NCBI RefSeq assembly: GCF_048544455.1 | Contig: NC_133532.1 | Coordinates: 13,518,948 to 13,582,947 of the forward strand | Direction: 5' to 3' | DNA from: Silene latifolia | Lineage: Eukaryota; Streptophyta; Magnoliopsida; Caryophyllales; Caryophyllaceae | Length of the DNA stretch: 64,000 bases | The notes under the pieces: generated by a model | The model's database searches: none | What the model was told of the DNA's origin: nothing | Seen by the model: the letters and a program-made list of their open reading frames with translations, nothing else | Shown here: piece by piece, positions 34,426 to 45,259 of the stretch | How the letters are laid out: each line of letters opens with the position of its first letter | How positions within the stretch are numbered: the first letter of the stretch is position 1 | Position numbers and translations under genes: made by a program

Positions 34426-34680
34426 TTTTCAGGCTTAAAAGTTGATAAAAGTGGTTGCTTCTTTAGTTTGGGAAGTGTGTGGTGGGGGTCGTTTCATGTG
34501 TCCTTACTCCCTCTAACAAAACCTTAATACCATGTACAGGTTGTGCTTAGTAATCGATTAGTAGCGACCTTCGTTGTATTCAATTTGAGCCTCGACAAAT
34601 AACGCACTGAAACAACTTTGTAATAGTTTGAAAGTTACCACCATTGTATTTTGAGGCAATATCGGTCCCATTTTGAATAA
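34333..34680. repeat. Dispersed duplication, copy B
   Basis: This matches 30236-30600 in the same orientation with scattered single-base differences and a short deletion of AAACCC-type sequence near 34523. It is contiguous with the third unit of the triplication, so the unit GTCATTTACATAATGAAGGC is shared among all copies. Confidence 0.85.
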
Positions 34681-35516
34681 TAAACCACTTTCCAGGGATG
34701 TAAGATCCCTGCCTCGATTACCAGTCCATTCCATTTTGTTTCACAAGCCACTCCGCGAATGTAAGGATCCATGACTCAATTATCATTCTGTTCCGTCTTG
34801 TTTTGCTAACCCAAAGCTCAGAGAAAAATCACGAAGCCTGATACATCAAAGAATTGCCAACAGCTCAAATACAGAAGACACCCAAGTCCACAACCAACTT
34901 ATTGATTCCACTGCATACACTATGAAGGCATCATCTGGAACCGTCTAGGCGTCTATATAGACTCAAACACAGAAGCATGCCACTTTAGGTGAAGCAATGT
35001 ATTATCCGATCACATCATTTTACGAGAATTAAATTACAGAATACTCACATACTGTTTGGTAAGGGGGTCGGATGTATGAAATCTTACTCCGGTGCATTTA
35101 ACACGGAGAGACGGTATCCGAAACGACTTATTTTAAAGATCGCCTGATTAATTGCGTCAAATGATTGCTACTTCATAGTAAACTAATACAAATTCTCCAT
35201 CAACATCAAATTAATCCACAACTAACCCTAAAACATACAATTGCAGGAACTAATTATTCAATTTAACATAAACTGAATCAAAATTGACAACATGCATCAA
35301 CTATAATCACTGTTAGCTAAAATTCTACTTTCAAAACTACAAATTCTCAACAATTAGAACAAAATTAAAATAAATCCTGTTAAACAAACGATATGTTGCA
35401 ACAATCTCTATCGAAACATAAATATCAGAATAACGTTAAATTTACAACGACGAGATTATCATTTATTTCAAAAAAAAAATGCAGAAAAAGATGGAGTTAG
35501 TTGAAAGCTACAGTAC
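34681..35516. other. AT-rich DNA without recognisable features
   Basis: No coding region, RNA or repeat is evident. If the exon-like segment at 35517-35586 is a first exon, this stretch would be its intron. Confidence 0.4.
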
Positions 35517-35844
35517 CTGAAGACGGGTTAAGAGAGACGCTTAGACGGAATTTGCAAGTGTAGAAGAAAAGGGCCATAATATTCATTTGTAACAAAATTT
35601 GCAAATGTAGATCATCGTGCTACGTGTATTTTTTAGTTTTGTTTAATAAAGATACATTCTCATTAAATTAATTGCATAAATTAACTTTACCTTTAATGTT
35701 ATAATGTACTAATATAATCTTAGTAAGAGTTAGAAAATGAAAGTTTATTACAATGAAAAGACACTTTAAGTTAAGTTATTTTTTCTGTTAAACCATTTTT
35801 ACTTTACTATAAAAATTAACTCTATAATGCTATATCATATTGAA

Positions 35845-35848
35845 CTAG
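35845..35848 (-). mobile_element. Helitron 3' terminus (minus strand), a
   Basis: On the minus strand a hairpin ACCCGTGCAATTTGCACGGGT is followed by TTAGA and CTAG, then T. The element body lies to the right. This is one of four similar minus-strand ends (35845, 36139, 46031, 58503), with a weaker fifth at 40439. Confidence 0.72.
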
Positions 35849-36984
35849 TCTAAACCCGTGCAAATTGCACGGGTTGTTATTTCCGATCATGTTATAATCA
35901 AATAATATAAAAGTGATGATAAGTTTCTTTATCTTGTTACCACGCCGCTTTAAAAAAATGCTACTTTATCCGATTACTCAGGCCGGGTTAATAAACGCCA
36001 TTATATATGATGCTATTAAATTAGGAAATGGGTAAATGTATTGAAATTCGTATTTAAAATAAATAAAACAAATATAAAATAATAAGAATAATTTAATTTT
36101 GAAATAAAGCTTGCTTATATATATGTTTTAAAGCATAACTAGTTTTGAAACCCGTGAAAAATCACGGGTCCTATAAAAATTTCCTTTTTTTATTAATACT
36201 ACTTGTATAAAATATATTTTGATTTGAAAACATTGTAGACGATAAAATAGGATGTAAATTATGAGATTGAACATAATAACACGGTAATATAAACAATAAT
36301 AATAATATGAGATTAGTGGGGAATAGAGGCATTGCATTTGTCGTTAAAATGTGGGTCTTTGTAAAAGATACAAAAAACAATCTAATCATGAGTAACTCTT
36401 CTTCTCTTTTATTACAAACCTAGTAAATTAATGGGATTTAGGCATTTAATAGAGAGTTTTTTTTTAATGTATATGTTAAACGGATGACGTTGTTCATTGC
36501 TCTGATGATTCATGATTTATGTTAACTCGTAAATTCAGTAATGATTTGCATTCTCAATTCATCATACTCAAGTTAAATAGTCTAATTACATGTGTATAGA
36601 CATAAGTTGTTTATATAGAAATCAATGATTAATACTTATACATAGGTTATGTATTATGTAACTTCAAGATATTGGTGCTCCGGAGATTGAGGAGTTTCTT
36701 AACCGCCAATTTACCAAAGGCGGTCAAGTTTTGTCCTTCAATAGCTAAAAGAAAAATAGCCTAACAAAGTGAATGAAGTAAGACTAATACAGTAATTGAA
36801 TACATTGGATACGTGTCTCTCCATTTCAAATTTAATTATCATTTGATGAGTTTTTTTCTCTTGTAAGAATTATCCGTCAATATTGTGTCGATACTATCAC
36901 TACAACTAAAAGGCCAAGAATAACTAATAGGCTAAAAACCTTAGCATAATTATTGGAACAAAAATAGATAGGCTAAAAACCTTA

Positions 36985-37455
36985 GCATTAATAATTAAAA
37001 TAGGAAAATCTCCCAAAAAAAGAAATTCCAAGAAAAAAAAAAGAGAAACATCATGCCACCTCTTAAAAAATCCACATATTTGTCGATTGTCATTTGCACG
37101 TATTGATATCCAAGTATGTCATGCTCCTGAAAATTCAATCAATTGTACACAAAATACAAAATTGCATAAGATATACCGAGTATATGTAAAATATTATCAA
37201 ATGAGTTTTGTATTAATAATTAAAATAGGAAAATCTCCCAAAAAAAAGTTCCAAGGAAAAAAAAATGAGAAACATCATCCTCTTAAAAAATCCACATACT
37301 TGTCGATTGTCATTTGCACGTATTGATCTCCAAGTATGTCATGGTCCTGAAAATTCAATCAATTGTACAAATTAGTATTATCCCAAAATCAATTGTACAT
37401 GAAATACAAAATTGCATAAGATATACCGAGTATATTTAAAATATTATCAAATGAG
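36985..37455. repeat. Tandem duplication, ~230-bp unit
   Basis: Two head-to-tail copies share AAAATAGGAAAATCTCCCAA, TCCACATA(T/C)TTGTCGATTG, TTGCACGTATTGAT and AAGATATACCGAGTATAT. The first starts near 36995 and the second near 37222. It is non-coding and inside the proposed Helitron. Confidence 0.85.
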
Positions 37456-37828
37456 TTTGACCAATATAGTAAAATCTTATAATGGAAAAGAGAACATGAG
37501 AAAAACGAATGAGTTGTAGGTTAATAAAAAAACTATAATAAAAATGCATGTCTATTGTTGTGCTCATGGAATAAACATTATCATCTCAAGAAAAAAAAGT
37601 AGTAATTAAGAAGTCATAATATCATCAAAAGTTTTAAGGTAAACTAAAAATATGAATCATTTTAAAGAAACTTGAGAAATGAGTTATGGAGAAAGAAGAT
37701 GAAAAGTATGGTTAAATGTTTGTGGTGAATTGAATAAAGTATTGAAGTGGAAGAAGATAAAAAATTTATTGTCTTCTTTAATTTTTTCTAATATTGTAAT
37801 TGTAAGAATAAATATTCGTAATTGCTAA

Positions 37829-38545
37829 ATCCCGCACACCCTTTTACTAGATCCCGCACATTTTCCACTCTTATTCCGTTATTACCCTTTTATAAAATAA
37901 ATTAAAAATAAATTAAAAAATAAACAAAAACCCTCCAACTCCTCACCATCCCCCGTCCCCTGACTACCCATTCCCAGGCCCCGACCACCCATATCCCAAC
38001 CTTGACGACCACCCTACGCCGTCGACCACCCATCTCGAGTTAGAATCATATCACAAACCGTCGGCCACCCTCATCCCTTCCCGCGCTGTTTTATCAACAA
38101 TTAGGGTTTCGTTTGAGTTGGTTTGTAGGGGTGGTTGTGGGGTCGTCAGGCCGGAGTAGGATGGTCGGAGGGGGCGGCGTCGAGTGGTAATGTCAGGCAC
38201 GTGTCGTCGAGTTTTGTGGTTGCTAGATGCAGGTTATAGGCGCCGGATGAGGTTGTCGACGCGGGTATCGCAGCAAGGAGTAGTGGTTGGCGGGGCGGGA
38301 CTGTGGAGGAATGATCGACGCAAGGATGGGGCTGTGGAGGGGTGGTCAACGACTCAACGGCCATAGGAGGGTGGTGGGGGAGGAGTTGTCAAAGGTTGGG
38401 ATTTGGGTACTTGGGGGTTTCGTTCTATTTTTCCTTTTTTTTATCTCTCTCTCTCTTGTTTCTCTCACCGGTTGAGAAATGGGAGGGGCACACTCGGCAT
38501 AACGGGAATAAATGTGCGGGATTAAGTAAAATAGTGTGCAGGACA
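37829..38545. mobile_element. Non-autonomous TIR transposon with GC-rich core
   Basis: Ends ATCCCGCACACCCTTTTACT and the reverse complement of AAGTAAAATAGTGTGCAGGA form ~35-bp imperfect inverted repeats that also include ATCCCGCACATTT. TAA flanks both sides (37826-37828, 38546-38548), compatible with a PIF/Harbinger-type 3-bp duplication, though three bases are weak evidence. The core (37930-38480) is GC-rich against AT-rich surroundings. Its short frames on both strands look like composition effects, not genes. Confidence 0.6.
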
Positions 38546-38548
38546 TAA

Positions 38549-40380
38549 AAGAAAATAATTATGATGATGAGACTTATAATATGACTACTTGAAATCATAT
38601 GGTTATATCACATGTTATTTAAAAATGTACTTAATGTTAGCCTTTTTATACTATTTATTATATAGATTTTAAAGAAATAAATAAATGTATACTTTAATTT
38701 TATGAGTTGTGTTAATATGAAAAAATTTAACCGATTCACTAACATCTATGTTCTCTTCCAAAAATTTCAATTAAAATGTGAAATATAATTGTAAATTATG
38801 AAACTTTTATGTGAATTTTGGTAAGTTACATTTTTTTGGTTTTTTTAGCTCATCAAATCTTTAATATATACATTTAATTTAAGAATATTAATGATGTCTT
38901 TTGATTTTCTTTATTTGTATGTTACACAATATGTAATGACATTTTTGTAAGGACTTTTAATAATCCTTCATTTTTTTATAAGAATTATATCAAATAACCA
39001 ATAATCTAATAATAATTAATAAATAATTAAATTATCAATAAAAATTAATAGAAATTAATGAGGTATGAAATATTAAATGCTAATGCCATGTGAAATTAAA
39101 TTAAATGCTTTAATCTAACCTTTTAACTATATTGTATAGATTTACTTAAGTATTTACAGAATTTGTTTGTAAATTACTTAAATTAAATAAATATTTTCTT
39201 TTCCATATATTTTATATTTTCCAAAACCTTATCCTTTACGTGAAATAATTTCATGAACTAAATACACGGTATTACTACCCTTTTAAAATTCTATTATTAG
39301 TGTTTAATTTCACTTAAGTATTTACAGTATTTGTTTGTAAATTACTTAAATTAAATAAATATTTTCTTTTCCATATATTTTATATGATCTTTAATACTTA
39401 TTTGTCGATTAAGTAGTTCTGTAAAACATCTTCTATATACAACAAAGTTATAGTAGCAACAATAGTGAATTAATGCCTTTAAAAAATAAGTAGTGAATTA
39501 GTGAAAATACATTTTTTTTTTCAACTTCATTTATTCATCTTCGTTCTTAATTTCTTATGTATTCAGTTTTTTTTTTTTTTTTTATTTCGAATACATATAA
39601 TACTACTCCATATGAAATATCTTGAAATTATTAACTTATAATTAATACGTATTTTTTTATTGTAGTTTTTTTAGTTAATTGAATTTAAAGCTAATGGAAT
39701 ATGGATGGATTTTTAAAGGGAATAAGTATTTTAAATTAATGCAATATAATAATAAATTGGATAATCCATGTTATATTAGTTTGCCAAGTCACGTTATTAT
39801 TGTGTACGTGGCTTTTTTTCATCCCATGTGGCATTGTCTACGTGGCATTTTTAGGCTAGCCTTTTAATAATATTTATAGATGAAACTAATTTATGACATT
39901 AAATTACAATTAAGTGATGTAAAAATGTAAAATTTAATTAAAACGCGTATAAAACTTATAACAAAAACAGTATACCACGCACTTTAAAAGACGATTTACG
40001 AATAATTAGACTAATATTTTTTTTAATTAAAAAAAATACATAAAAATTGTTACGTCTTTTAAAATATACACCATATTGATGAAGGATAATATAAGGAACC
40101 GAGGTACGTAATTTTAGGGTGTAAGTGATTACAATAATTATGTTAAAGACTGCATAAGAAGTTTGCGTAATTTTAGAGTGTAACTGATGAAAAATAATAT
40201 CTATGGAAATGGAAATGATTGCATAATAAATTATGGATTTTAATGAAGAAGTCATATAAATTTTAATTAAAAGATTAGAGTTTAATTATAAGAATATATT
40301 AATTGAAAAGATAATAATGTATTGAAAAAAAATATATTAATTTGTTACCTTATTTACCTAAATGCCTTTTGGAGGGAAAA
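38549..40380. other. AT-rich Helitron interior
   Basis: Very AT-rich, with no coding region. A 75-bp sequence containing ACTTAAGTATTTACAG and TTTTCTTTTCCATATATTTT is repeated near 39143 and 39312. Confidence 0.5.
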
Positions 40381-40438
40381 GTAAGAGAATTTTTATTCTC
40401 TTAGTAGTAGGGGAGATATTTTACTAATTCGTATGTAA

Positions 40439-40442
40439 CTAG
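40439..40442 (-). mobile_element. Helitron 3' terminus (minus strand), b
   Basis: CTAG preceded on the minus strand by an imperfect hairpin (ACCGTGTGAATGCACGGG). It lies only 23 bp from the 5' end of the neighbouring Helitron and points the same way, suggesting tandem or head-to-tail insertion. The matching 5' end to the right was not found. Confidence 0.5.
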
Positions 40443-41990
40443 TTTAGATCCCGTGCATTCACACGGTATTTTAGATTTTAATTTATTGAGAAATTAGCAT
40501 TATTAATAATTACGCTTTAAATTTACTGTTAAAGTCTAAAATATTGATGTGTTCTATTAACTATTAAGATAGAAAAGCGAAAAATTGAGTACAATTTTAC
40601 ATACGAAAATCAAAATATCATTACAATGACTAATTTTAATAAATATTGTGTTTTTGGTGATGTATTTTAGGGAGATTTCGTAATTTATAAAATCACATTA
40701 ATTAGTATTTCGACGATGTATTTTTCAAATAAGAGATGAAGAAAATTGTGATGAAGAAAATTCTTTAATATAATAATTAAAATATATTTATGGTTAAAAT
40801 GTGATAATAATGATATGATTAAAATATATAGTAATCTTATAATGTGACATATAGCATACGTAAAATATATGGTAGTTTAAAATATACTTAAGTATAATAT
40901 ATTTCTTTACAAATATTGAGAAATAAGAATTATAAAGTAGGCCAACATTTTTGTATGAATAAACAAAAATTTAAACCCAATATTTGATAATAACCAAACC
41001 TATTTACTATTAAGGCCCAATTTGTAGTTAGTGGTGATTTGAGCGGGAAAATTTATAGTTTCACCTATTCATTTAGTAAATAGAGTATTATCAAGTTCAG
41101 GTTGTTCGGTTTGTAAGTTTTTTTTTTATAAGGTAAATAAATTAGGTTAACCGAAATTAATCTATGGCATCCTCTCGGATGTGAAGCGGTAAATGAAAAT
41201 GAAAAACTTTTCATATACCATAGAAAATCATAATTAGACAGAGAAAAATGAAGGCAAACATAAAACTTTCACAAGAAAGTGTGAACTCTTCAAAAGCCCA
41301 AAAGAAAAATCCAACTTAAGAAAACCGGAAGAAACAAGTCTTCAGATCCAATTAGGGTTTTTTTTTGTAACAATCACTCTCCGTCTCGAAATTACCTGAT
41401 TGACTATTGAAGGTTATATAAGGCCTAAAATTCTCAACTTAGGGCTTGTATTGTTTTTGGGTTTATATATTTGTCCGACACCCATCAGCCATAACGTATC
41501 TAATGTGGTGTGACGAGCTGATTTTCAAAATTTACGATTCTCGTTTTGGTTTTCTGATTCCTAAAACAAAACTCCCCTGTGTATATGAGTTGTGAAGTAA
41601 TTGTGTTGAAAGGGTTACAAATGTGATTTGGTGTAATGAACTAATGATAACAGAGGGTTGGTGTTGACGAGTTTAGGGTGATGCTGTTGGGGTTTGGGTG
41701 GACTCGGGATGGGTGTTTACGGTGGTGAGAGTTAGGGTCAAGTGTGGTGGTTTTTCTGAAATCTTTTGTCCGAAACTCTTGTTTATAAGCCCTTTCACTG
41801 ATTTCGTTTTTTTCAAAATAATATACTCTTAAAAGAGTAATTGGTTTAGTTATCACCTCTTAAAGGTGTTCTATCTTAACCTTTTGAGTTGAGATTGTTT
41901 TATGAAAAACTATGGCTACCATTTCTATAGATGAATTTTTTTTAAAGCATTTTATTATTGCTCATGAAAATAGTGAGTTCAAGGAGGATG
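40443..41990. other. AT-rich intergenic DNA
   Basis: No gene or repeat is supported. The last part could contain the promoter of the TPR gene that begins at 42016 or 41912. Confidence 0.45.
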
Positions 41991-42498
41991 ACTGATTACT
42001 GTTTAGCCTTTACCAATGGAAGAACCTCATTTGATTCAGGTTAAATTCCTTAAGGAGAGGGGCAACAACTTCTTTAAGCAAAATCTTTTTGACTCTGTTG
42101 GCGGCTGCTATGAAATGACATATCGACTCTTATGTTTGGTTTTGGAATCCATGGAGGACTATGAGGTCTTGCAATTAGCAGTCTCTTTAAATTTGAACTT
42201 AGCGGCTTGCGCTAATAAGCTCCATGAGTATGAGGCGGCCATAAACTTCCGTTCTTTGATTTTGTCGTCCTTCCCTAAAAATGGTAAGGCTCTTTTTCGT
42301 AGAGTTGTAGCTTGTATGAAGACTAATGTGTTCATGGAAGAGCAAACTGGTCTAAAAGCTGCGTCAATGATTAAAACTAAGAATAAAGATAACCTTAGAG
42401 AACTGAATGTTGTCAAGAATTTACGGACTGTTAATCATAACGATAAGAGAAGTATTGATGACCTGTTATTATGTGAGGTGGCTAGGGATAGTAAAAGA

Positions 42499-43219
42499 CA
42501 CTACTACAAATTCAGGCAACTACAACGCCCCTTTAACAACGATTATTCACGAAAATCACAATAGACGTTGTAGAATGTATGGCGCGAATTTTACTAAAAT
42601 CAATTACAACGGGTATGGTTATAAAAACCGTTGTTATTAGTTTTAACAACGGGTCACACATGCACAACCGTTGTTAATAATTTGGCGCAAAATTGGCGCA
42701 AAGTTAGTGAAAAGTAATCACAACGGTTATTTTTGAAACCCGTTGTTAAACCTTATTTAACAACGGGTGTTTTTTACAACCGTTGTTAAAACTTATTTCA
42801 CAACGGTTGTTGTTTAATAACCGTTGTCAATACCTTCCATACTATAAACCACACAAAAGAAGTCTGCTGCCGGCCACAAACACAACCCTTAATACACAAA
42901 CACAAACACAAACACAAACACAGCAGACAAACAAACACAAAACACATACACACTCTCTTTCTCTCTTTCTCTATTTCTCTCTTTCTCATCGTCGCTTTAT
43001 CTTCTCGCCGTCACTGTGATTTCATCGTCTATTACGTTCTGTATTTATCAGGTAAATCTCGTCGTCACTGTTAGTTTCATCGTCATTATTTTCTTTTTCT
43101 ATTTATTTCTTTTGCATGTATGTGTTTTTATCGACCATTATGTTATTTGTTTAAGTATTGTTCGCATAATTAGTTAGTAAAACAATGAAGAAGCAAGATG
43201 AAGAAGTAAGATAAACATA

Positions 43220-43270
<51 letters not shown>

Positions 43271-44225
43271 AATACATAAATTAAAAAAAAAATTACATAT
43301 GTAAAAATGCAATTCTTATATTTTCATGGAGGATCTTATTCTGCTCTATCGTATCCGTCCTCTCCTCCTTGGCTATTTGGAGGTTCCGTTCAGTACTTGC
43401 TATATCGTCATATAGCCGCAATCGCTTCTTTGCTCCGTCAAGCCATCTTCTTTGGCGTGCTTTGATGCGGATCGAGCTTCCGCAAGGTAGCTCTGAAACT
43501 TTCCTCAATATGGAGTAACCGGCGGATGAAGTTGTTGTTGTTCTCGATCATGGTAAGAGTCTTAAGGATGAAATCATTCATTTTGTTGGAGTTTTTTGAG
43601 TTTGATTTGAAAGATTAAGTAGAGTTTGTTTTAGCAGTTAGAGTTTGGAGATGAATATATGAGATAATGGAAATGTTAGTTGAGATATGCAATGTATTTA
43701 TACTAAGCAATGTGTGGGTTGAGTTAATTGCTTTTTAATTAATATATATGTTAGGAAGTTGTGCCATAATCATCATCATATCTCTCAATAATGCTGCTTC
43801 AAATCCTATTACTAACCCTTCTCATTCCATATTATCCGTTCATATGTACAGTGATGTCAGTAATAATGCATGCATCGGAATTCTAACAGGCCGTAATTAT
43901 GCATGCATCTAGTAATATTTAATTTAATTTTTTTTTTATTTTTTAAGAACAAACAACAACGGTTATTTTAAAACAACCCGTTGTCTTTAGTTATAACAAC
44001 GGTTTTGTATATTAAAACCCGTTGTTATAACTTTCCCCCCAAAATTGAGTCACACTTTCCACAACGGGTTTTTATACATAAAACCGTGGTTAATAGTTTT
44101 AACAACGGTTTCCTTAAGTAAACCAACCGTTGTTAAAACCTTCTACAACGGTCGCTTTAACAACGTCCGCTTTTTTATATAACAACGGTTTTTGACCGTT
44201 GTTATAACCTGTATCTGTAGTAGTG
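42499..44225. mobile_element. CACTA (En/Spm-type) transposon, 1,727 bp, non-autonomous
   Basis: The left end CACTACTACAAATTCAGG and right end CCTGTATCTGTAGTAGTG are inverted repeats beginning CACTA. The 3-bp duplication AGA flanks it (42496-42498 and 44226-44228). Both subterminal regions (42525-42840, 43950-44200) are packed with ACAACGGTT / ACCCGTTGT motifs in both orientations, as expected for CACTA transposase-binding repeats. The interior has an (AT)n run at 43224-43264 and a short minus-strand coding-like segment. There is no transposase. Confidence 0.93.
43290..43590 (-). pseudogene. Coding-like segment inside the CACTA element
   Basis: Two overlapping minus-strand frames read as protein: MNDFILKTLTMIENNNNF (from about 43582) and, after a shift, SIRIKARQRRWLDGAKKRL to TIEQNKILHENIRIAFLHM (43508-43293). 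Composition suggests a short helical protein. The frame change implies decay. It could be a captured host fragment or a remnant of an element gene; I do not recognise it. Confidence 0.35.
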
Positions 44226-44345
44226 AGACCGCCTATCCCTAATAATACTGGGCACACCTCAGTAACCGATAATGGGGAGGGTCTTCTTGTGGCTCTTGCG
44301 CTACTCCTCTTTTTGACTCCACTGTCATAGATACCTGCATTTCAG

Positions 44346-44611
44346 ATGATGGCCTTCCTATAAATTTCGAAGAAAATTCTTCTCCTAATATTGATTTGGA
44401 ACACAATCACAAAGACTCTCAAATGGGTGAAAATGAGCATATTAAAAAAAACTCGTTTCTGGAGTTCTCAAAAAAGGGTGATGGCCTTCCTATAAATTTT
44501 GAAGAAAATTCTTCTCCTAATATTGATTTAGAACATAATCATAAAGACTCTCAAATGAGTGAAAATGAGCATTTTCCTAAAAACTCGGTTCTTAAGTTCT
44601 CAAGAAAGGGT
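44346..44611 (+). repeat. In-frame 132-bp tandem duplication in the TPR gene
   Basis: Two copies begin GATGGCCTTCCTATAAATTT at 44346 and 44478. They keep the reading frame (44 codons) and differ at a few positions, so the duplication is older than perfect identity but still in register. Confidence 0.88.
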
Positions 44612-45259
44612 GGAGTAAACTAAAGGCTAAGGATCTCCGGACAAGTCTATCAAAAAATGTTCTAAGGTAGTAAGGTGAGCTTTTACAATAAAAGAGACTT
44701 GTCTATTATGAAAATTCAGATTCTTAACATCAAGGTCACCAAGAAGGGAGGAATTACAAGAGATCATTGCAAGAGAAAGAAGAGTAGGAGATGTTCTAAC
44801 AAGCGGAAACTGAAGACGGTGGTGGTAAATGATGACACGGTTTCTTGTCCAGGGGCCATCAATGGGATTCAAGGTATTAATTCGAGGGAGTCCTCTATTG
44901 GTGGCGTTAACTCGAGTTCACTCTCTATTTGTGACAACTTATCTCCTTCTGGTATTCAAATCTTACAAGAAGACCTTAAGGTTGTCGCTCCTAATTCCTG
45001 TGTACGTGTTTCTTTGGCGAATGACACGGCCAACACCTCTATTTGTTTCCAAGCCCATAATGATTCAAGTGAACATCGGTCTTTCCTCTTTTCAGCTAGT
45101 CCTAAGAAGTGTAAGATTTCTTCGTTTGGTAAATTGTCACGTGCCTCGTCTACAAGTAGGCTTAGTAGGTACCCCTCACGTAGATTTTGCAGGTACCCTT
45201 CTAATCATCAAGTGAGTGAGACAAAGAGAATTATTAACTCCAAGAAGAATCATAGTCAA

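Larger units (their letters stand above)
27133..35586 (-). other. Exon-like segments of an unidentified minus-strand gene
   Basis: Several short pieces read as spliced exons, but I do not recognise the protein. Candidates on the minus strand: 35586-35517 (MNIMALFFYTCKFRLS, donor AG|GTACTG); 34238-34157, 33968-33899 and 33710-33641 (three copies, GDADMIVTRVWHKIYEMGV, acceptor TTGCAG); 32568-32500 (ILKCTFPPDSPDSMALALK, acceptor TTCTTAG, donor AAG|GTATTT, exactly 23 codons); about 28948-28897 (HSEGTLYIQPHPMIRPLY, acceptor TTTCCAG, then a MITE); 27880-27702 (MMHQILLREWQRPEADILRF to a stop); 27249-27133 (ANCQALYIFKDLYFAHLESH, acceptor GTTTAG, donor AAAG|GTATG). They need not all belong to one gene, and frames between them are not verified. 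A decayed gene or two interleaved fragments are possible. Confidence 0.35.
36139..40416 (-). mobile_element. Helitron, about 4.3 kb (minus strand), boundaries tentative
   Basis: The 5' end on the minus strand is TCTCCCCTACTACTAAGAG at 40416, followed by a small inverted repeat (AAGAGAAT...ATTCTCTT). It starts with TC and is preceded by A. The 3' end at 36139 is a hairpin ACCCGTGATTTTTCACGGGT followed by CTAG and T. This A/T insertion context and the absence of a target duplication are Helitron features. The other 3' end at 35845 could be the true partner. I found no Rep/helicase gene, so it would be non-autonomous. It contains a nested TIR element and a tandem duplication. Confidence 0.6.
42016..45259 (+). 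pseudogene. TPR-domain gene disrupted by a CACTA transposon
   Basis: The 5' part (42016-42498) encodes about three tetratricopeptide repeats: FLKERGNNFFKQNLFDSVGGCYEM, then LAVSLNLNLAACANKLHEYEAAINF, then GKALFRRVVACM. The K...N / N / K...R pattern resembles the carboxylate clamp of HSP70/HSP90 co-chaperones. At 42499 a 1.7 kb CACTA element is inserted. Beyond it (44229-45259) coding-like sequence resumes with a 44-residue duplicated block (GLPINFEENSSPNIDLEHNH twice) and a basic Ser/Arg-rich C-terminus ending NSKKNHSQ. A further frameshift near 44280 and stops near 44620-44670 separate the parts. An upstream frame MATISIDEFFLKHF at 41912 may be the original N-terminus. It is probably non-functional. 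The family within TPR proteins is unknown to me. Confidence 0.6.

Noticed and set aside
38146..38364. Pro/Thr-rich minus-strand frame in the GC-rich core of the TIR element
   Set aside because: Low-complexity composition, overlapping plus-strand frames and no conserved motif. More likely a composition effect.
42783..43019. Open frame with Thr/Gln and Ser/Leu repeats
   Set aside because: It comes from ACACAAAC and CTCTTTCT simple repeats within the CACTA element.
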